Part shown: in pieces, positions 17,080 through 26,084 of the stretch
Numbering within the stretch: the stretch's first letter is position 1
How the letters are laid out: each line of letters starts with the position of its first letter
DNA from: Lachnospiraceae bacterium
GTDB taxonomy: Bacteria > Bacillota > Clostridia > Lachnospirales > Lachnospiraceae
Assembly (NCBI GenBank): GCA_900766925.1
Contig: CAAFXG010000414.1
Coordinates: 1-41,161, forward strand
Length of the DNA: 41,161 nt
Direction of reading: 5' to 3'
Notes under the pieces: model-generated
Databases searched by the model: none
Seen by the model: only the letters and a program-made list of their open reading frames with translations
Told to the model about the DNA's origin: nothing
Program-made: the position numbers and the translations under genes

Positions 17080-18087
17080 ATGCTTATTAGAGAATATACA
17101 GAGAAGCAGGAACATGATATATACAGAAGCTGTGCATCCTTTAGTGATGAGTCTGTCGGAAGGGATTTACCTGAAGAAAAGTGTGATATCAGAACAGATT
17201 ATCAGAGAGACAGGGACAGGATTATACATTGTAAAGCATTTAGAAGAATGAAGCATAAAACGCAGGTATTTCTTGCACCGGGTGGAGATCATTACAGAAC
17301 CAGACTAACACATACTCTTGAGGTTGCCCAGATTAGCAGGACGATAGCAAGGGCATTGAGATTAAATGAAGATTTGACTGAGGCGATTGCACTTGGACAT
17401 GATTTGGGTCATACTCCGTTCGGACATGCAGGCGAAAGAACCTTAGACAGATGTTCGTCTAAGCATTTCAGGCATAATGAACAGAGTGTCAGGGTTGTCG
17501 AAGCCCTGGAGAAGAATGGAAGAGGTCTGAATCTGACCAGAGAAGTCAGGGATGGAATGCTCAATCACAGGAGTGGGGGCAATCCGTCAACTCTTGAAGG
17601 GAAAATTGTCAAATTTTCAGACCAGATAGCATATGTTAATCATGATATTGACGATGGAATAAGAGCCGGTATTCTAACCGAGGAAATGCTTCCGGGGGAG
17701 TGCACCGGGTTGCTTGGACATTCTACCAGAGATAGAATCAATACCATTATCCATGAGATTGTAAGAGCGAGTATGAGTTCTGATGATATCATATTTCCGG
17801 ATGAGTATTTTACGGAATTTCAGAAGCTGCGTAAGTTTATGTTTGAAAATTTATATACCAATTCAGTAGCCAAGCATGAAGAGCGCAAGGCTGAAATGGT
17901 TGTTGAAATGTTGTTTAATGAATATATGTCGCACAGTGATAAGCTGCCGGAAGAATATTATAAATACATACTAGACGGAAGAGTTGATAAAGAGACGGTG
18001 GTATGTGATTATATTGCGGGAATGACGGATAATTATGCGGTAACAAAGGCAAAAGAATTGTTTTTGCCACGTTTTTGGGAAAGCTGA
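17080..18087 (+). CDS. dgt: dNTP triphosphohydrolase (dGTPase family)
   Basis: A 335-residue HD-domain enzyme that cleaves dNTPs to nucleosides and triphosphate. The metal residues are visible: His78 (RLTHTLEV), His107-Asp108 (LGHDLGHTPFGHAGE) and Asp181 (FSDQIAYVNHDIDD). The DRDRIIHCKAFRRMKHKTQVF stretch near 43-64 is typical of the family. AGGAGG is well placed before the ATG. It sits 29 bases before dnaG and starts the macromolecular synthesis cluster, a common order in Clostridia. A possible promoter has TATAAT at 17038-17043 with a poor -35. Confidence 0.94.
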   Translation: MLIREYTEKQEHDIYRSCASFSDESVGRDLPEEKCDIRTDYQRDRDRIIHCKAFRRMKHKTQVFLAPGGDHYRTRLTHTLEVAQISRTIARALRLNEDLTEAIALGHDLGHTPFGHAGERTLDRCSSKHFRHNEQSVRVVEALEKNGRGLNLTREVRDGMLNHRSGGNPSTLEGKIVKFSDQIAYVNHDIDDGIRAGILTEEMLPGECTGLLGHSTRDRINTIIHEIVRASMSSDDIIFPDEYFTEFQKLRKFMFENLYTNSVAKHEERKAEMVVEMLFNEYMSHSDKLPEEYYKYILDGRVDKETVVCDYIAGMTDNYAVTKAKELFLPRFWES

Positions 18088-18116
18088 TTTAGCTTTTATA
18101 TATTAAGGAGATAAGA

Positions 18117-19892
18117 ATGTATTATTCTGATGAAATAGTTGAAGAGGTACGAAGTAAAAATGATATTGTGGATGTTATTGGCAGCTATGTAACTCTTAAG
18201 CACAAGGGTAATTCCTATTCGGCATGCTGTCCGTTTCATCATGAAAAAACTCCTTCATTTCATGTGAGCAGGGACAAACAGATGTATCACTGCTTTGGCT
18301 GTGGTGTAGGAGGTAATGTATATACCTTTGTAATGGAATATGAAAATTATAGCTTTCCTGAGGCTGTTAAGCTATTGGCGGACCGGAGTGGAATTACCCT
18401 GCCGGAACAGAATATGTCGGATGAGCAGCGAACCAAAGAGAACTATAAGATGGTACTAAAGGAAATGAACAAACAGGCTGCCGCATATTTTCATTATTTA
18501 CTTACGAAGACTGAGCACGGTAAAAAGGGACTGGAATATCTGCATGAGAGAGGACTTACGGATGAGACAATAAACCGGTTTGGTATGGGATATTCTGATA
18601 TTTATGAGAATGATTTATACCAATATTTAAAGAGTAAAGGCTATAGTGATTCTCAGATGAAGGACTCGGGTCTTGTCGAAATATATGAGAATCGTGGAGC
18701 TACAGATAAGTTCTGGAACAGGGTTATGGTTCCTATACTTGATATAAATGGCAAGGTTATCGCGTTTGGTGGACGTGTTCTCGGCGATGGAATGCCTAAA
18801 TATATAAATACAAAGGAAACTGCAGTATTTGACAAGGGACATAATTTGTTTGCAATGAATATAGCAAGGCGTTCAAAACGCCGTGGAATAATTGTCTGTG
18901 AAGGCTATATGGATGTCATTGCAATGCATCAGGCAGGGTTTGATAATGCGGTGGCATCCCTTGGAACTGCATTTACAATAGGACAGGCCGGATTAATCAA
19001 AAGATACACTGATGAGGTTTACCTGGCATATGACAGTGACGGTGCCGGAACTAAGGCAACGCTTAAGAATATCGGTATCATGCGTGAGGTGGGACTTACA
19101 ACTCGCGTTATAGATATGAAGCCATATAAGGACCCTGATGAATTTATCAGGGAATTAGGCAAAGAGGCATATGAGGAAAGAATTAAAAATTCCGTTACCG
19201 GAATAGTATTTGAGGTCAACACTATTGCAGGGGAGTATAATCTGAAGGATCCGGAAGAAAAAAATAAATTTGCCAAGGAAGCTGCTAAACGTATTTCGAC
19301 CATTGATGAGGTGGTGGCAAGACATAGTTATATTGATTCGATATCAGAACAATACGGCTTTGACAGAGATGGTTTTAAGGCTATGGTGACAAAGTATGGA
19401 ACCTTAGGGCTTACAGGTGAAGAGCCTGCTGAAACAATAGCTTCTCCTAAGATAAATGCAAATAGGAATGAGGATGAAAACAAACCACAGAGTCTGTTGC
19501 TCACATGGATGGTAAATGAACCCAAGCTCTTCAAAATATTAGAGGATGTTATTTCGGAGGAGGATTTCATAGGTGATGATTACAGGGCTATAGCGGATAC
19601 ACTGTATAAGCAGTACAGGGAGACTGGTAGTGTAAAGCCTGCGGCTATAATAGATATGTACGAGGATGTAGAAAAACAGAGATTAATGGCAAGGATTCTC
19701 CAGACTGAGCTTAAGTTTGAACCTACAGAGGAAGATAGGGAGAGGGCTCTAAATGATGTTATCCGCAAAACCAAGCTTGCGAGAATTGATTATGAGCTTA
19801 CCCAATGCAAGGATGATATGTCTAAATTTCAAAATTTAATTATGATGAAAGCTAAAGTGTCAAAGCTGCATATTTCATTAAAAAATGGATAA
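18117..19892 (+). CDS. dnaG: DNA primase
   Basis: A 591-residue primase that makes RNA primers at the replication fork. The N-terminal zinc site uses Cys38, His41, Cys59 and Cys62 (CPFH...CFGC). The TOPRIM core shows VCEGYMDVIA and, further on, DSDGAGTKA with its acidic metal ligands. The C-terminal region after about 450 would bind DnaB helicase. Length is normal for the family. AAGGAG lies before the ATG. It is followed 32 bases later by sigA, the conserved dnaG-rpoD pairing. Confidence 0.97.
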   Translation: MYYSDEIVEEVRSKNDIVDVIGSYVTLKHKGNSYSACCPFHHEKTPSFHVSRDKQMYHCFGCGVGGNVYTFVMEYENYSFPEAVKLLADRSGITLPEQNMSDEQRTKENYKMVLKEMNKQAAAYFHYLLTKTEHGKKGLEYLHERGLTDETINRFGMGYSDIYENDLYQYLKSKGYSDSQMKDSGLVEIYENRGATDKFWNRVMVPILDINGKVIAFGGRVLGDGMPKYINTKETAVFDKGHNLFAMNIARRSKRRGIIVCEGYMDVIAMHQAGFDNAVASLGTAFTIGQAGLIKRYTDEVYLAYDSDGAGTKATLKNIGIMREVGLTTRVIDMKPYKDPDEFIRELGKEAYEERIKNSVTGIVFEVNTIAGEYNLKDPEEKNKFAKEAAKRISTIDEVVARHSYIDSISEQYGFDRDGFKAMVTKYGTLGLTGEEPAETIASPKINANRNEDENKPQSLLLTWMVNEPKLFKILEDVISEEDFIGDDYRAIADTLYKQYRETGSVKPAAIIDMYEDVEKQRLMARILQTELKFEPTEEDRERALNDVIRKTKLARIDYELTQCKDDMSKFQNLIMMKAKVSKLHISLKNG

Positions 19893-19924
19893 AATATTTA
19901 ACACTATGGAAGGATGGAATAGTA

Positions 19925-21079
19925 ATGGAAGAAAATAAGGAAAAGGACCAGGCAATAGAAGAAAGATTTCTGGTTAAAATGAATGAGCTTTTGGAGATTG
20001 CCAAGAAAAAGAAAAATGTAATTGAAGATACAGAGATTATTAATCACTTTAATGATTGCAAGGATATTGAGCTGAATACTGAGCGTATGGTAGCGATTTT
20101 TGAATTCCTTGATGAGCATAATGTGGATGTTCTTACAATTACAGATGACGATGATGAGGATCCTGATGATTTACTGATTGATGCTGAAGAAGCCGAGGAT
20201 GTTGATGTCGAGCATCTTGACCTTACAATTCCGGATGGTGTTAGTATTGAGGACCCGGTCAGAATGTATCTGAAAGAGATTGGAAAGGTACCTCTTTTAT
20301 CTGCTGAGGAAGAAATCGAGCTTGCAAAGAAGATGGAGGAGGGTGATGAGGAAGCTAAGAAAAAGCTTGCTGAAGCCAATCTTCGTCTTGTAGTTAGTAT
20401 TGCAAAACGTTATGTGGGTAGAGGCATGCTTTTCCTTGACCTGATTCAGGAGGGCAATCTGGGCCTGATTAAAGCAGTAGAAAAATTTGACTATCGTAAG
20501 GGCTATAAGTTTAGTACCTATGCTACATGGTGGATAAGACAGGCAATAACAAGAGCAATAGCAGATCAGGCAAGGACAATTCGTATTCCTGTTCATATGG
20601 TTGAGACAATAAACAAGCTTATCCGCGTATCGCGTCAGCTACTTCAGGAGCTTGGTCGTGAGCCACTTCCTGAGGAAATAGCTGAGCAGATGGATATTCC
20701 TGTTGAGAGAGTAAGGGAAATATTAAAGATTTCTCAGGAACCTGTTTCGCTCGAAACACCTATTGGTGAGGAGGAGGACAGCCATCTCGGAGATTTTATA
20801 CAAGATGAGAATGTACCTGTACCTGCAGAGGCAGCAGCATTTACCTTACTCAAGGAACAATTAGTCGAGGTGCTTGGTACTCTGACCGAAAGAGAGCAGA
20901 AGGTATTAAGACTAAGATTTGGGCTTGATGATGGAAGAGCAAGAACTCTCGAAGAGGTTGGCAAGGAATTTAACGTTACAAGAGAGCGTATCAGACAGAT
21001 TGAGGCAAAGGCGCTTCGTAAATTAAGACATCCAAGCAGAAGTAGAAAGCTTAGGGATTATCTTGAGGAAAACAGCTAG
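19925..21079 (+). CDS. rpoD: Primary sigma factor SigA (RpoD)
   Basis: A 384-residue sigma-70. An acidic N-terminal region (1.1-like, with an Asp-rich run near 75-85) is followed by region 1.2 (DPVRMYLKEIG). Region 2 contains FLDLIQEGNLGLIKAVEKFDYRKG split by the core-binding helix and YATWWIRQAI for -10 recognition. Region 4.2 (EVGKEFNVTRERIRQIEAKALRKLR) reads the -35. These match the TTGACA/TATAAT promoters seen in this window. The ribosome site is weak (AAGGAT). It lies between dnaG and the TrmK-type gene, so it is expressed with replication genes. Confidence 0.97.
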   Translation: MEENKEKDQAIEERFLVKMNELLEIAKKKKNVIEDTEIINHFNDCKDIELNTERMVAIFEFLDEHNVDVLTITDDDDEDPDDLLIDAEEAEDVDVEHLDLTIPDGVSIEDPVRMYLKEIGKVPLLSAEEEIELAKKMEEGDEEAKKKLAEANLRLVVSIAKRYVGRGMLFLDLIQEGNLGLIKAVEKFDYRKGYKFSTYATWWIRQAITRAIADQARTIRIPVHMVETINKLIRVSRQLLQELGREPLPEEIAEQMDIPVERVREILKISQEPVSLETPIGEEEDSHLGDFIQDENVPVPAEAAAFTLLKEQLVEVLGTLTEREQKVLRLRFGLDDGRARTLEEVGKEFNVTRERIRQIEAKALRKLRHPSRSRKLRDYLEENS

Positions 21080-21101
21080 AAAAGGCACCAATGGTGATAG
21101 G

Positions 21102-21809
21102 ATGGATATTAAATTATCAGCTAGAATGCAAATGAATGTCGACATGGTTACAGAGAAGAGGGTTGCGGATATAGGCTGTGACCATGCGTTTGTTTCTATA
21201 TACCTTGTGGATAAGAAAATTGCTGACCATGTATATGCCATGGATGTTAAGCCGGGGCCTGTTGAAATAGCCCGGGCAAATGTTTCAGGATATGGTATGG
21301 AGGACAGGATTACAGTAAGACTTTCTGACGGCTTTTCCATGCTAGGGGAAGATGAGGCCGATTGTGCAATAATTGCAGGTATGGGTGGTCCTTTGATGGT
21401 AAATATTCTCAAAGGAGGTAAAAAGCATACCGACAATGGTATTCATCTGGTATTGCAGCCTCAGTCAGAAATAAATCAGGTAAGATTGTATTTATATGAA
21501 ATAGGATACGAAATAATACAGGAAAATATGACATTTGATGAGGGCAAATATTATACAGCCATGAAGGCTGTTCCGGCATGTAAGACCGTTAAAGAATATA
21601 GTGAGGAAGAATTAATTTACGGAAGATGTCTTCTTGATAATAGAAATATAATCCTTAGTGAGTATCTCCAAAAACAAATTACCCGAAATAACGAATTGCT
21701 TATGGGCCTGTCACATATACATACTGATAGGACAAATAACCGTATTATGGAATTAAATCACAAAAATGAAATCATTATGAGAGCTTTGGATTACTATAAA
21801 AATATATAG
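21102..21809 (+). CDS. trmK: tRNA (adenine-N1)-methyltransferase, TrmK type
   Basis: A 235-residue SAM-dependent methyltransferase expected to methylate A22 of tRNA. The SAM-binding motif VADIGCDHAFVSIYL is at about 20-35, and AGMGGPLM supplies the catalytic-loop motif. Its position directly after sigA and before the Nif3-like gene is the standard Firmicute order (yqfN-yqfO in Bacillus). I chose ATG 21102; an in-frame TTG at 21063 would overlap the end of sigA. The ribosome site (GATAGG) is poor, suggesting coupling to sigA translation 22 bases upstream. Confidence 0.9.
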   Translation: MDIKLSARMQMNVDMVTEKRVADIGCDHAFVSIYLVDKKIADHVYAMDVKPGPVEIARANVSGYGMEDRITVRLSDGFSMLGEDEADCAIIAGMGGPLMVNILKGGKKHTDNGIHLVLQPQSEINQVRLYLYEIGYEIIQENMTFDEGKYYTAMKAVPACKTVKEYSEEELIYGRCLLDNRNIILSEYLQKQITRNNELLMGLSHIHTDRTNNRIMELNHKNEIIMRALDYYKNI

Positions 21810-21831
21810 TTTTTATAAGTGGGAGGTACAT

Positions 21832-22605
21832 ATGAGGTGCCAGGATATTGTTAATATTTTAGAACGTCAATCTCCGCATGAGTACGCAATGGATTGGGAT
21901 AATGTCGGTCTGCTTGTCGGAAGAAGGAATAAAGAAGTTAAGAAAATAATGCTTGCTGTAGATGCAACTATGGAGGTTTGCCGGTCTGCAATAGATAGAA
22001 ATGTTGATATGATTATCACTCATCATCCGGTAATCTTTTCTAAGCTTAGACGGATTAATGATGAGACAGTGTTGGGAGATAAAATACTTTCTCTGGTTGA
22101 GTCGGGAATTTGCTGCTATGCCACGCATACGAATTTTGATACAAAGGGTGGCATGGGAAGGGAAGCCGCAGGGATGCTTGGACTCAAAAACACTGAGGTT
22201 CTTGAAGAAACCATGAACGGAGAAGGAATCGGTGAAATAGGTCTGCTTGACAAGGCTGTAACTCTTAGGGAGCTGGCAGATTTTGTAAAGAAAACATTTG
22301 GTTTGGAAAACGTTTCGGTTTTCGGTGATTTAAGCAGGAAAATAGAGAAGGTTGCAATTGTTCCCGGTTCGGGGAAAAGTGACATAGATACTGCAACCAA
22401 GAAGGGCGCAGAATGCCTTATAACCGGTGATATAGGTCATCACGAGGGCATTGATGCAGTAGAAATGGGACTAACAATAATTGATGCGTCTCACTATGGC
22501 ATAGAAAAAATATTTATGCAGTTTATGTACAATTATCTTAAGGACTATCTGACAGATGTAGATATAGAAATTATAGATACAGGAGTACCATTTAAAGTAA
22601 TATAA
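21832..22605 (+). CDS. Nif3-like dinuclear metal centre protein
   Basis: A 257-residue member of the Nif3/YqfO family. Metal ligands are visible: His64-His65 (THHPVIF), Asp103 (TNFDTKGG), and His/Glu near the end (DASHYGIEK). A GDIGHHEG loop lies before the last motif. Members form hexamers with two metals per subunit. Some act as GTP cyclohydrolase-type enzymes by name, but the true role is unclear. This copy lacks the extra inserted domain of the longer Bacillus YqfO. GGGAGG precedes the ATG; it follows trmK by 22 bases and is co-transcribed. Confidence 0.93.
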   Translation: MRCQDIVNILERQSPHEYAMDWDNVGLLVGRRNKEVKKIMLAVDATMEVCRSAIDRNVDMIITHHPVIFSKLRRINDETVLGDKILSLVESGICCYATHTNFDTKGGMGREAAGMLGLKNTEVLEETMNGEGIGEIGLLDKAVTLRELADFVKKTFGLENVSVFGDLSRKIEKVAIVPGSGKSDIDTATKKGAECLITGDIGHHEGIDAVEMGLTIIDASHYGIEKIFMQFMYNYLKDYLTDVDIEIIDTGVPFKVI

Positions 22606-22643
22606 TTTGATGATTGTTTTGACAGATATAGGGGGTGTTTGTT

Positions 22644-24305
22644 GTGGAAAAGGTCGAGGTTTTAATGAATGGAAGTGCTTATCAGGTTGATAAGGGTTCG
22701 ACTATAGAGAAGTTCATAGAAGAATTTCTGCCTGATGATAAGTACAGGTATGTGGTGGCAACAAAGAATCAAAAGCTTTGCGAGATTGGTTCACGAATTG
22801 ACTGTGACAGTGAGCTTGAACTGCTTGGCAGGGATAGTGTAATGGGTATTGACACATACAGGAGGAGCTTGACCCTGCTCATGGTCAAGGCATTTGCTGA
22901 TGTTTTAGGAGGCGTTACCAATCACAATGTGAATGTTATGTATTCGATGGGCCATGGTTACTATTGTAAGCTTATTTCTGATTGGCATGAAGTAGACGAT
23001 AAGCTTATTATGGATGTAAAGGATAGAATGCTTGAACTGGTTAAGGCCGATGTACCAATTGAAAAGGTTTCAGTAGGAACTGATGAAGCAATAAGCAGAT
23101 TTGCAAAACAGGGTATGAAGGATAAAGAAAAGCTTTTCGGATTCCGAAGAGTATCCAAGGCTAATATATACAGCTTAGACGGGTATGAGGATTACTTTTA
23201 TGGGTATATGGTACCGTCAACAGGATATATAAGCTGCTTTGATTTGATAAGATATGATGAGGGCTTTATACTGATGGCTCCAACAAGAAAGAGTCCTGAT
23301 GCATTGCCTGAATTTGTTCCACAGGAAAAATTATTTAATGTCCTTAAGACATCTGATGAATGGAGCAAAACACTTGGGGTAGGTCATGTAGGTGATTTGA
23401 ATGAAGCCATTACAAATGGAGATATACGTGAGCTTATGTTGGTTCAGGAGGCACTTCAGGAAAAACAAATTGCTCATATTGCTGATATGATTAAGGAGGG
23501 CGAGAAGAAGATTGTACTTATTGCGGGACCGAGCTCTTCAGGAAAGACAACATTTTCACACAGATTATCTGTTCAACTTCGGGCACATGGATTAAGACCA
23601 TATCCTCTTGCCCTGGATAATTATTTTCAGGATAGAGAGTTTACTCCTAAGGATGAAAATGGTAATTATGATTTTGAGTGCATTGAGGCGATGGATTTGG
23701 AATTGTTTAATTCTGATATGACAAGGCTTCTTGCAGGAGAGAAAATTGAAATTCCAACCTTTAATTTTACTGTGGGTAAAAAGGAATATAAGGGGCATAC
23801 GATGAAGCTGAATACAGGTGACGTGCTTGTAGCAGAAGGTATACATGCACTTAATCCGCTTATGACAAGTAAGCTTCCTGATGACAGTAAATTTAAAATA
23901 TATATAAGTGCACTTACACAGCTTAATATTGACGAGCATAACAGGATTCCAACCACAGACGGTCGACTGATAAGGAGAATCGTAAGGGATGCCAGAACCA
24001 GAGGTAATGATGCAAAGGATACAATTGCTATGTGGCAGTCGGTAAGAAGGGGAGAAGAAAAGTATATTTTCCCATTTCAGGAGGAAGCGGATGTAATGTT
24101 TAATTCTGCACTGATTTATGAATTGTCGGTAATTAAGCAGTATGCGGAGCCACTTCTGTTTGCGGTGCCAAAGGATTCAAGTGAATACTATGAGGCAAAA
24201 AGATTACTTAAGTTTCTGGATTATTTCCTTGGACTTGAGGTTACGAATATACCGAAGAATTCGATATTGAGAGAATTTGTAGGTGGGGGATGCTTTGATT
24301 TATAG
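22644..24305 (+). CDS. Nucleoside kinase with threonyl-tRNA synthetase-like N-terminal domains
   Basis: A 553-residue protein. The first 60 residues resemble a TGS domain, followed by a region like the second additional domain of ThrRS (NHNVNVMYSMGHGYY near 95-107). The C-terminal half is a uridine kinase-type P-loop enzyme: GPSSSGKTT at 295-303, then LDNYFQDRE and a catalytic-lid segment DGRLIRRIVRDARTRG. It probably phosphorylates uridine or cytidine for pyrimidine salvage. I chose GTG 22644 because AGGGGG lies eight bases before it; a GTG at 22635 overlaps that site. It is the last gene of the cluster, and its stop codon comes within ten bases of the 3' end of the RNase P RNA on the other strand. 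Confidence 0.9.
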   Translation: MEKVEVLMNGSAYQVDKGSTIEKFIEEFLPDDKYRYVVATKNQKLCEIGSRIDCDSELELLGRDSVMGIDTYRRSLTLLMVKAFADVLGGVTNHNVNVMYSMGHGYYCKLISDWHEVDDKLIMDVKDRMLELVKADVPIEKVSVGTDEAISRFAKQGMKDKEKLFGFRRVSKANIYSLDGYEDYFYGYMVPSTGYISCFDLIRYDEGFILMAPTRKSPDALPEFVPQEKLFNVLKTSDEWSKTLGVGHVGDLNEAITNGDIRELMLVQEALQEKQIAHIADMIKEGEKKIVLIAGPSSSGKTTFSHRLSVQLRAHGLRPYPLALDNYFQDREFTPKDENGNYDFECIEAMDLELFNSDMTRLLAGEKIEIPTFNFTVGKKEYKGHTMKLNTGDVLVAEGIHALNPLMTSKLPDDSKFKIYISALTQLNIDEHNRIPTTDGRLIRRIVRDARTRGNDAKDTIAMWQSVRRGEEKYIFPFQEEADVMFNSALIYELSVIKQYAEPLLFAVPKDSSEYYEAKRLLKFLDYFLGLEVTNIPKNSILREFVGGGCFDL

Positions 24306-24310
24306 TTAGT

Positions 24311-24655
24311 GGTAAGCCGGACGATAAGCCGGGTTATGTCGAGAGTGATTATCTATCTAGGCCTTATGTTACCATAAGGCTCAAGCGACCTACCTAAAGA
24401 CACAGCGGGCAACTGTATGGTCTTAATAATTTGGTCTTGCTTCGGATGGGGTTTACAGAGCCTGCCTTGTTACCAAGACAGCGGTGAGCTCTTACCTCGC
24501 CTTTCCACCCTTACCAGCATAAGCTGGCGGTTTATTTCTGTTGCACTAGCCTGGGAGTCACCTCCACCGGACGTTATCCGGCATCCTGCCCTATGAAGCC
24601 CGGACTTTCCTCACCTGCCTTACGGCAGCCGCAATCACTTGTCCGACTTACGCAC
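24311..24655 (-). ncRNA. rnpB: RNase P RNA component
   Basis: Read on the minus strand this is the catalytic RNA that removes tRNA 5' leaders. The conserved GAGGAAAGTCCGGGCTTC segment (CR-I) is present near 24600. The terminal P1 helix forms from TAAGTCGGAC near 24650 and GTCCGGCTTA near 24315. The CAGGGTGGAAAGG-like region and the ATAAGCCGGGTTATG stretch near the 3' end fit P15-P17 and P4 surroundings. The length, about 345 nt, and layout look like the ancestral type A. The 3' end is close to the end of the nucleoside kinase gene on the other strand. Confidence 0.93.
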
Positions 24656-24662
24656 AGAAATT

Positions 24663-24691
24663 AGAGTAACATATCTTGAAAATAGTTTCAA
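24663..24691 (-). promoter_or_regulatory. Promoter of RNase P RNA
   Basis: On the minus strand TTGAAA (24691-24686) and TACTCT (24668-24663) are 17 bp apart, placing transcription start near 24656, where the mature RNA appears to begin. The TTTCAA of this -35 is one arm of CTTGAAA-ATAG-TTTCAAG (24675-24692). Confidence 0.6.
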
Positions 24692-24724
24692 GGATAAAAT
24701 ACACAATGAAAAGGAGAAGATAAT

Positions 24725-25267
24725 ATGAACACAATAGAATGTATAACAACAAGACGCAGTGTAAGAAAATATACTGAGGAAATGATTAGTCACGAGACCT
24801 TTGAAGAGATAATTGATATTGCAAGAATGGCACCTTCATGGAAGAACACACAGACGCTCAGATACATACTTGTTCAGAATAAGAATATTATTGATAAAAT
24901 TGCCGAGGAATGTGTTCTTGGATTTGAGTTTAATACAAAGACATTAAAGGGCTGTAACAATTTAGTAATTCTTGCTCAGATAAACGGAAGATGCGGCTAT
25001 GAAAAGGATGGAAGCTTTTCAACGAGTAAGGGAGCAGGATGGGAGATGTTTGATGCAGGAGTGGCTGCACAGACGTTTTGTCTTGCTGCTCATGAAAAAG
25101 GAATCGGCAGTGTTATTTTAGGCATTTTCGATGATGAAAAGGTAGCAAAGGCAATAGAACTTCCTGAGGGACAGACTGTTGCTGCAGTCATTCCGGTTGG
25201 AATACCTAAGTTCAATCCGGATCCGACTCCGCGTAAGGAAGTTGCAGATTTAGTTAGTTACAAATAG
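24725..25267 (+). CDS. Nitroreductase-family flavoprotein
   Basis: A 180-residue FMN-dependent oxidoreductase. The N-terminal TRRSVRKY (FMN phosphate binding) and ARMAPSWKNTQ are the family hallmarks, and the Gly-rich GIGSVILGIF region and a C-terminal VIPVGIP strand complete the fold. Such enzymes reduce nitro groups, quinones or flavins with NAD(P)H; the natural substrate is unknown. AAGGAG precedes the ATG. It is divergent from rnpB, with the two upstream regions overlapping. The LytTR regulator gene follows after 55 bases but has its own promoter. Confidence 0.92.
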   Translation: MNTIECITTRRSVRKYTEEMISHETFEEIIDIARMAPSWKNTQTLRYILVQNKNIIDKIAEECVLGFEFNTKTLKGCNNLVILAQINGRCGYEKDGSFSTSKGAGWEMFDAGVAAQTFCLAAHEKGIGSVILGIFDDEKVAKAIELPEGQTVAAVIPVGIPKFNPDPTPRKEVADLVSYK

Positions 25268-25286
25268 ACAGTTTTTGTAGTATAAT
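25258..25286 (+). promoter_or_regulatory. Sigma-A promoter for the LytTR two-component genes
   Basis: TTACAA at 25258-25263, overlapping the end of the nitroreductase gene, and a perfect TATAAT at 25281-25286 with a 17-bp spacer. Confidence 0.65.
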
Positions 25287-25322
25287 AACCTTAAGAAATA
25301 TTGACAGGATGGGTAATACATA

Positions 25323-26084
25323 ATGAAGATTCAGATAGGCATATGCGATGATAGTATAATAGACAGGAATAGGATTTTAAATGAATTAAATAGTATTCTG
25401 AAAAGACTGGATGTAGATTGTGAAATCCATTTGTACAATTCGGGAAATGAATTTCTCCAATCTGCGGATGATATGTCCGTTCTTGATATTTTATTGCTTG
25501 ATATCGATATGCCCGGTCTGGATGGAATACATGTGGCGGAGCATCTGTATAACGAAAATCAGCTTACCAATGTAATATTTGTGACGAATCACGAGGAGCT
25601 GGTGTTTGAGGCAATACATTATAGTCCGTTTAGATTCATCAGGAAAAATGAAATTGAAAATGAATTAGAGGAAGCTATTATTGCCGTTCTAAAGAAGATA
25701 AAGGATGAGGTATTGCTATACGAGTTTGGAAGTTCACAGGATACAGTCAAAATACCTATAAAGGATGTATTGTATCTTGAAAGTCACGGACATTATATAC
25801 ACATTCATACCATTGATGACAAAGAACACATTATACGAGGTAAAATATCCGATTATGACAACAGGATAAGCGGTTTAGGATTTGTGAGAATACATCTTGG
25901 ATATTTGGTAAATATCAGATGTATATATTCAATTACCTCAAAGGAGGTTACCTTGGACAATGGAGAAATATTGCCTATTAGCCGTAAGAATGTAGACATA
26001 ATTAAGGAAAAGCATGCAAATTATATGAGGAGGTTTGTGCGTGGTGTACATTGGGATAGTGATAGCACTACTGGTAATTTTTGA
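25323..26084 (+). CDS. LytTR-family response regulator
   Basis: A 253-residue regulator of the AgrA/VirR/ComE type. The receiver domain has the acidic pair Asp9-Asp10 and phosphoacceptor Asp60 (LLLDIDMPGLDG). The LytTR DNA-binding domain covers about 140-240 and starts with VLYLESHGHYIHIHT. Such proteins bind pairs of 9-bp direct repeats 12 bp apart, usually just upstream of a -35 box. Exactly such a pair (26779-26787 and 26800-26808) lies behind the kinase gene. It overlaps the kinase gene by 44 bases, so the two are coupled. The target is inferred, not shown. Confidence 0.93.
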   Translation: MKIQIGICDDSIIDRNRILNELNSILKRLDVDCEIHLYNSGNEFLQSADDMSVLDILLLDIDMPGLDGIHVAEHLYNENQLTNVIFVTNHEELVFEAIHYSPFRFIRKNEIENELEEAIIAVLKKIKDEVLLYEFGSSQDTVKIPIKDVLYLESHGHYIHIHTIDDKEHIIRGKISDYDNRISGLGFVRIHLGYLVNIRCIYSITSKEVTLDNGEILPISRKNVDIIKEKHANYMRRFVRGVHWDSDSTTGNF

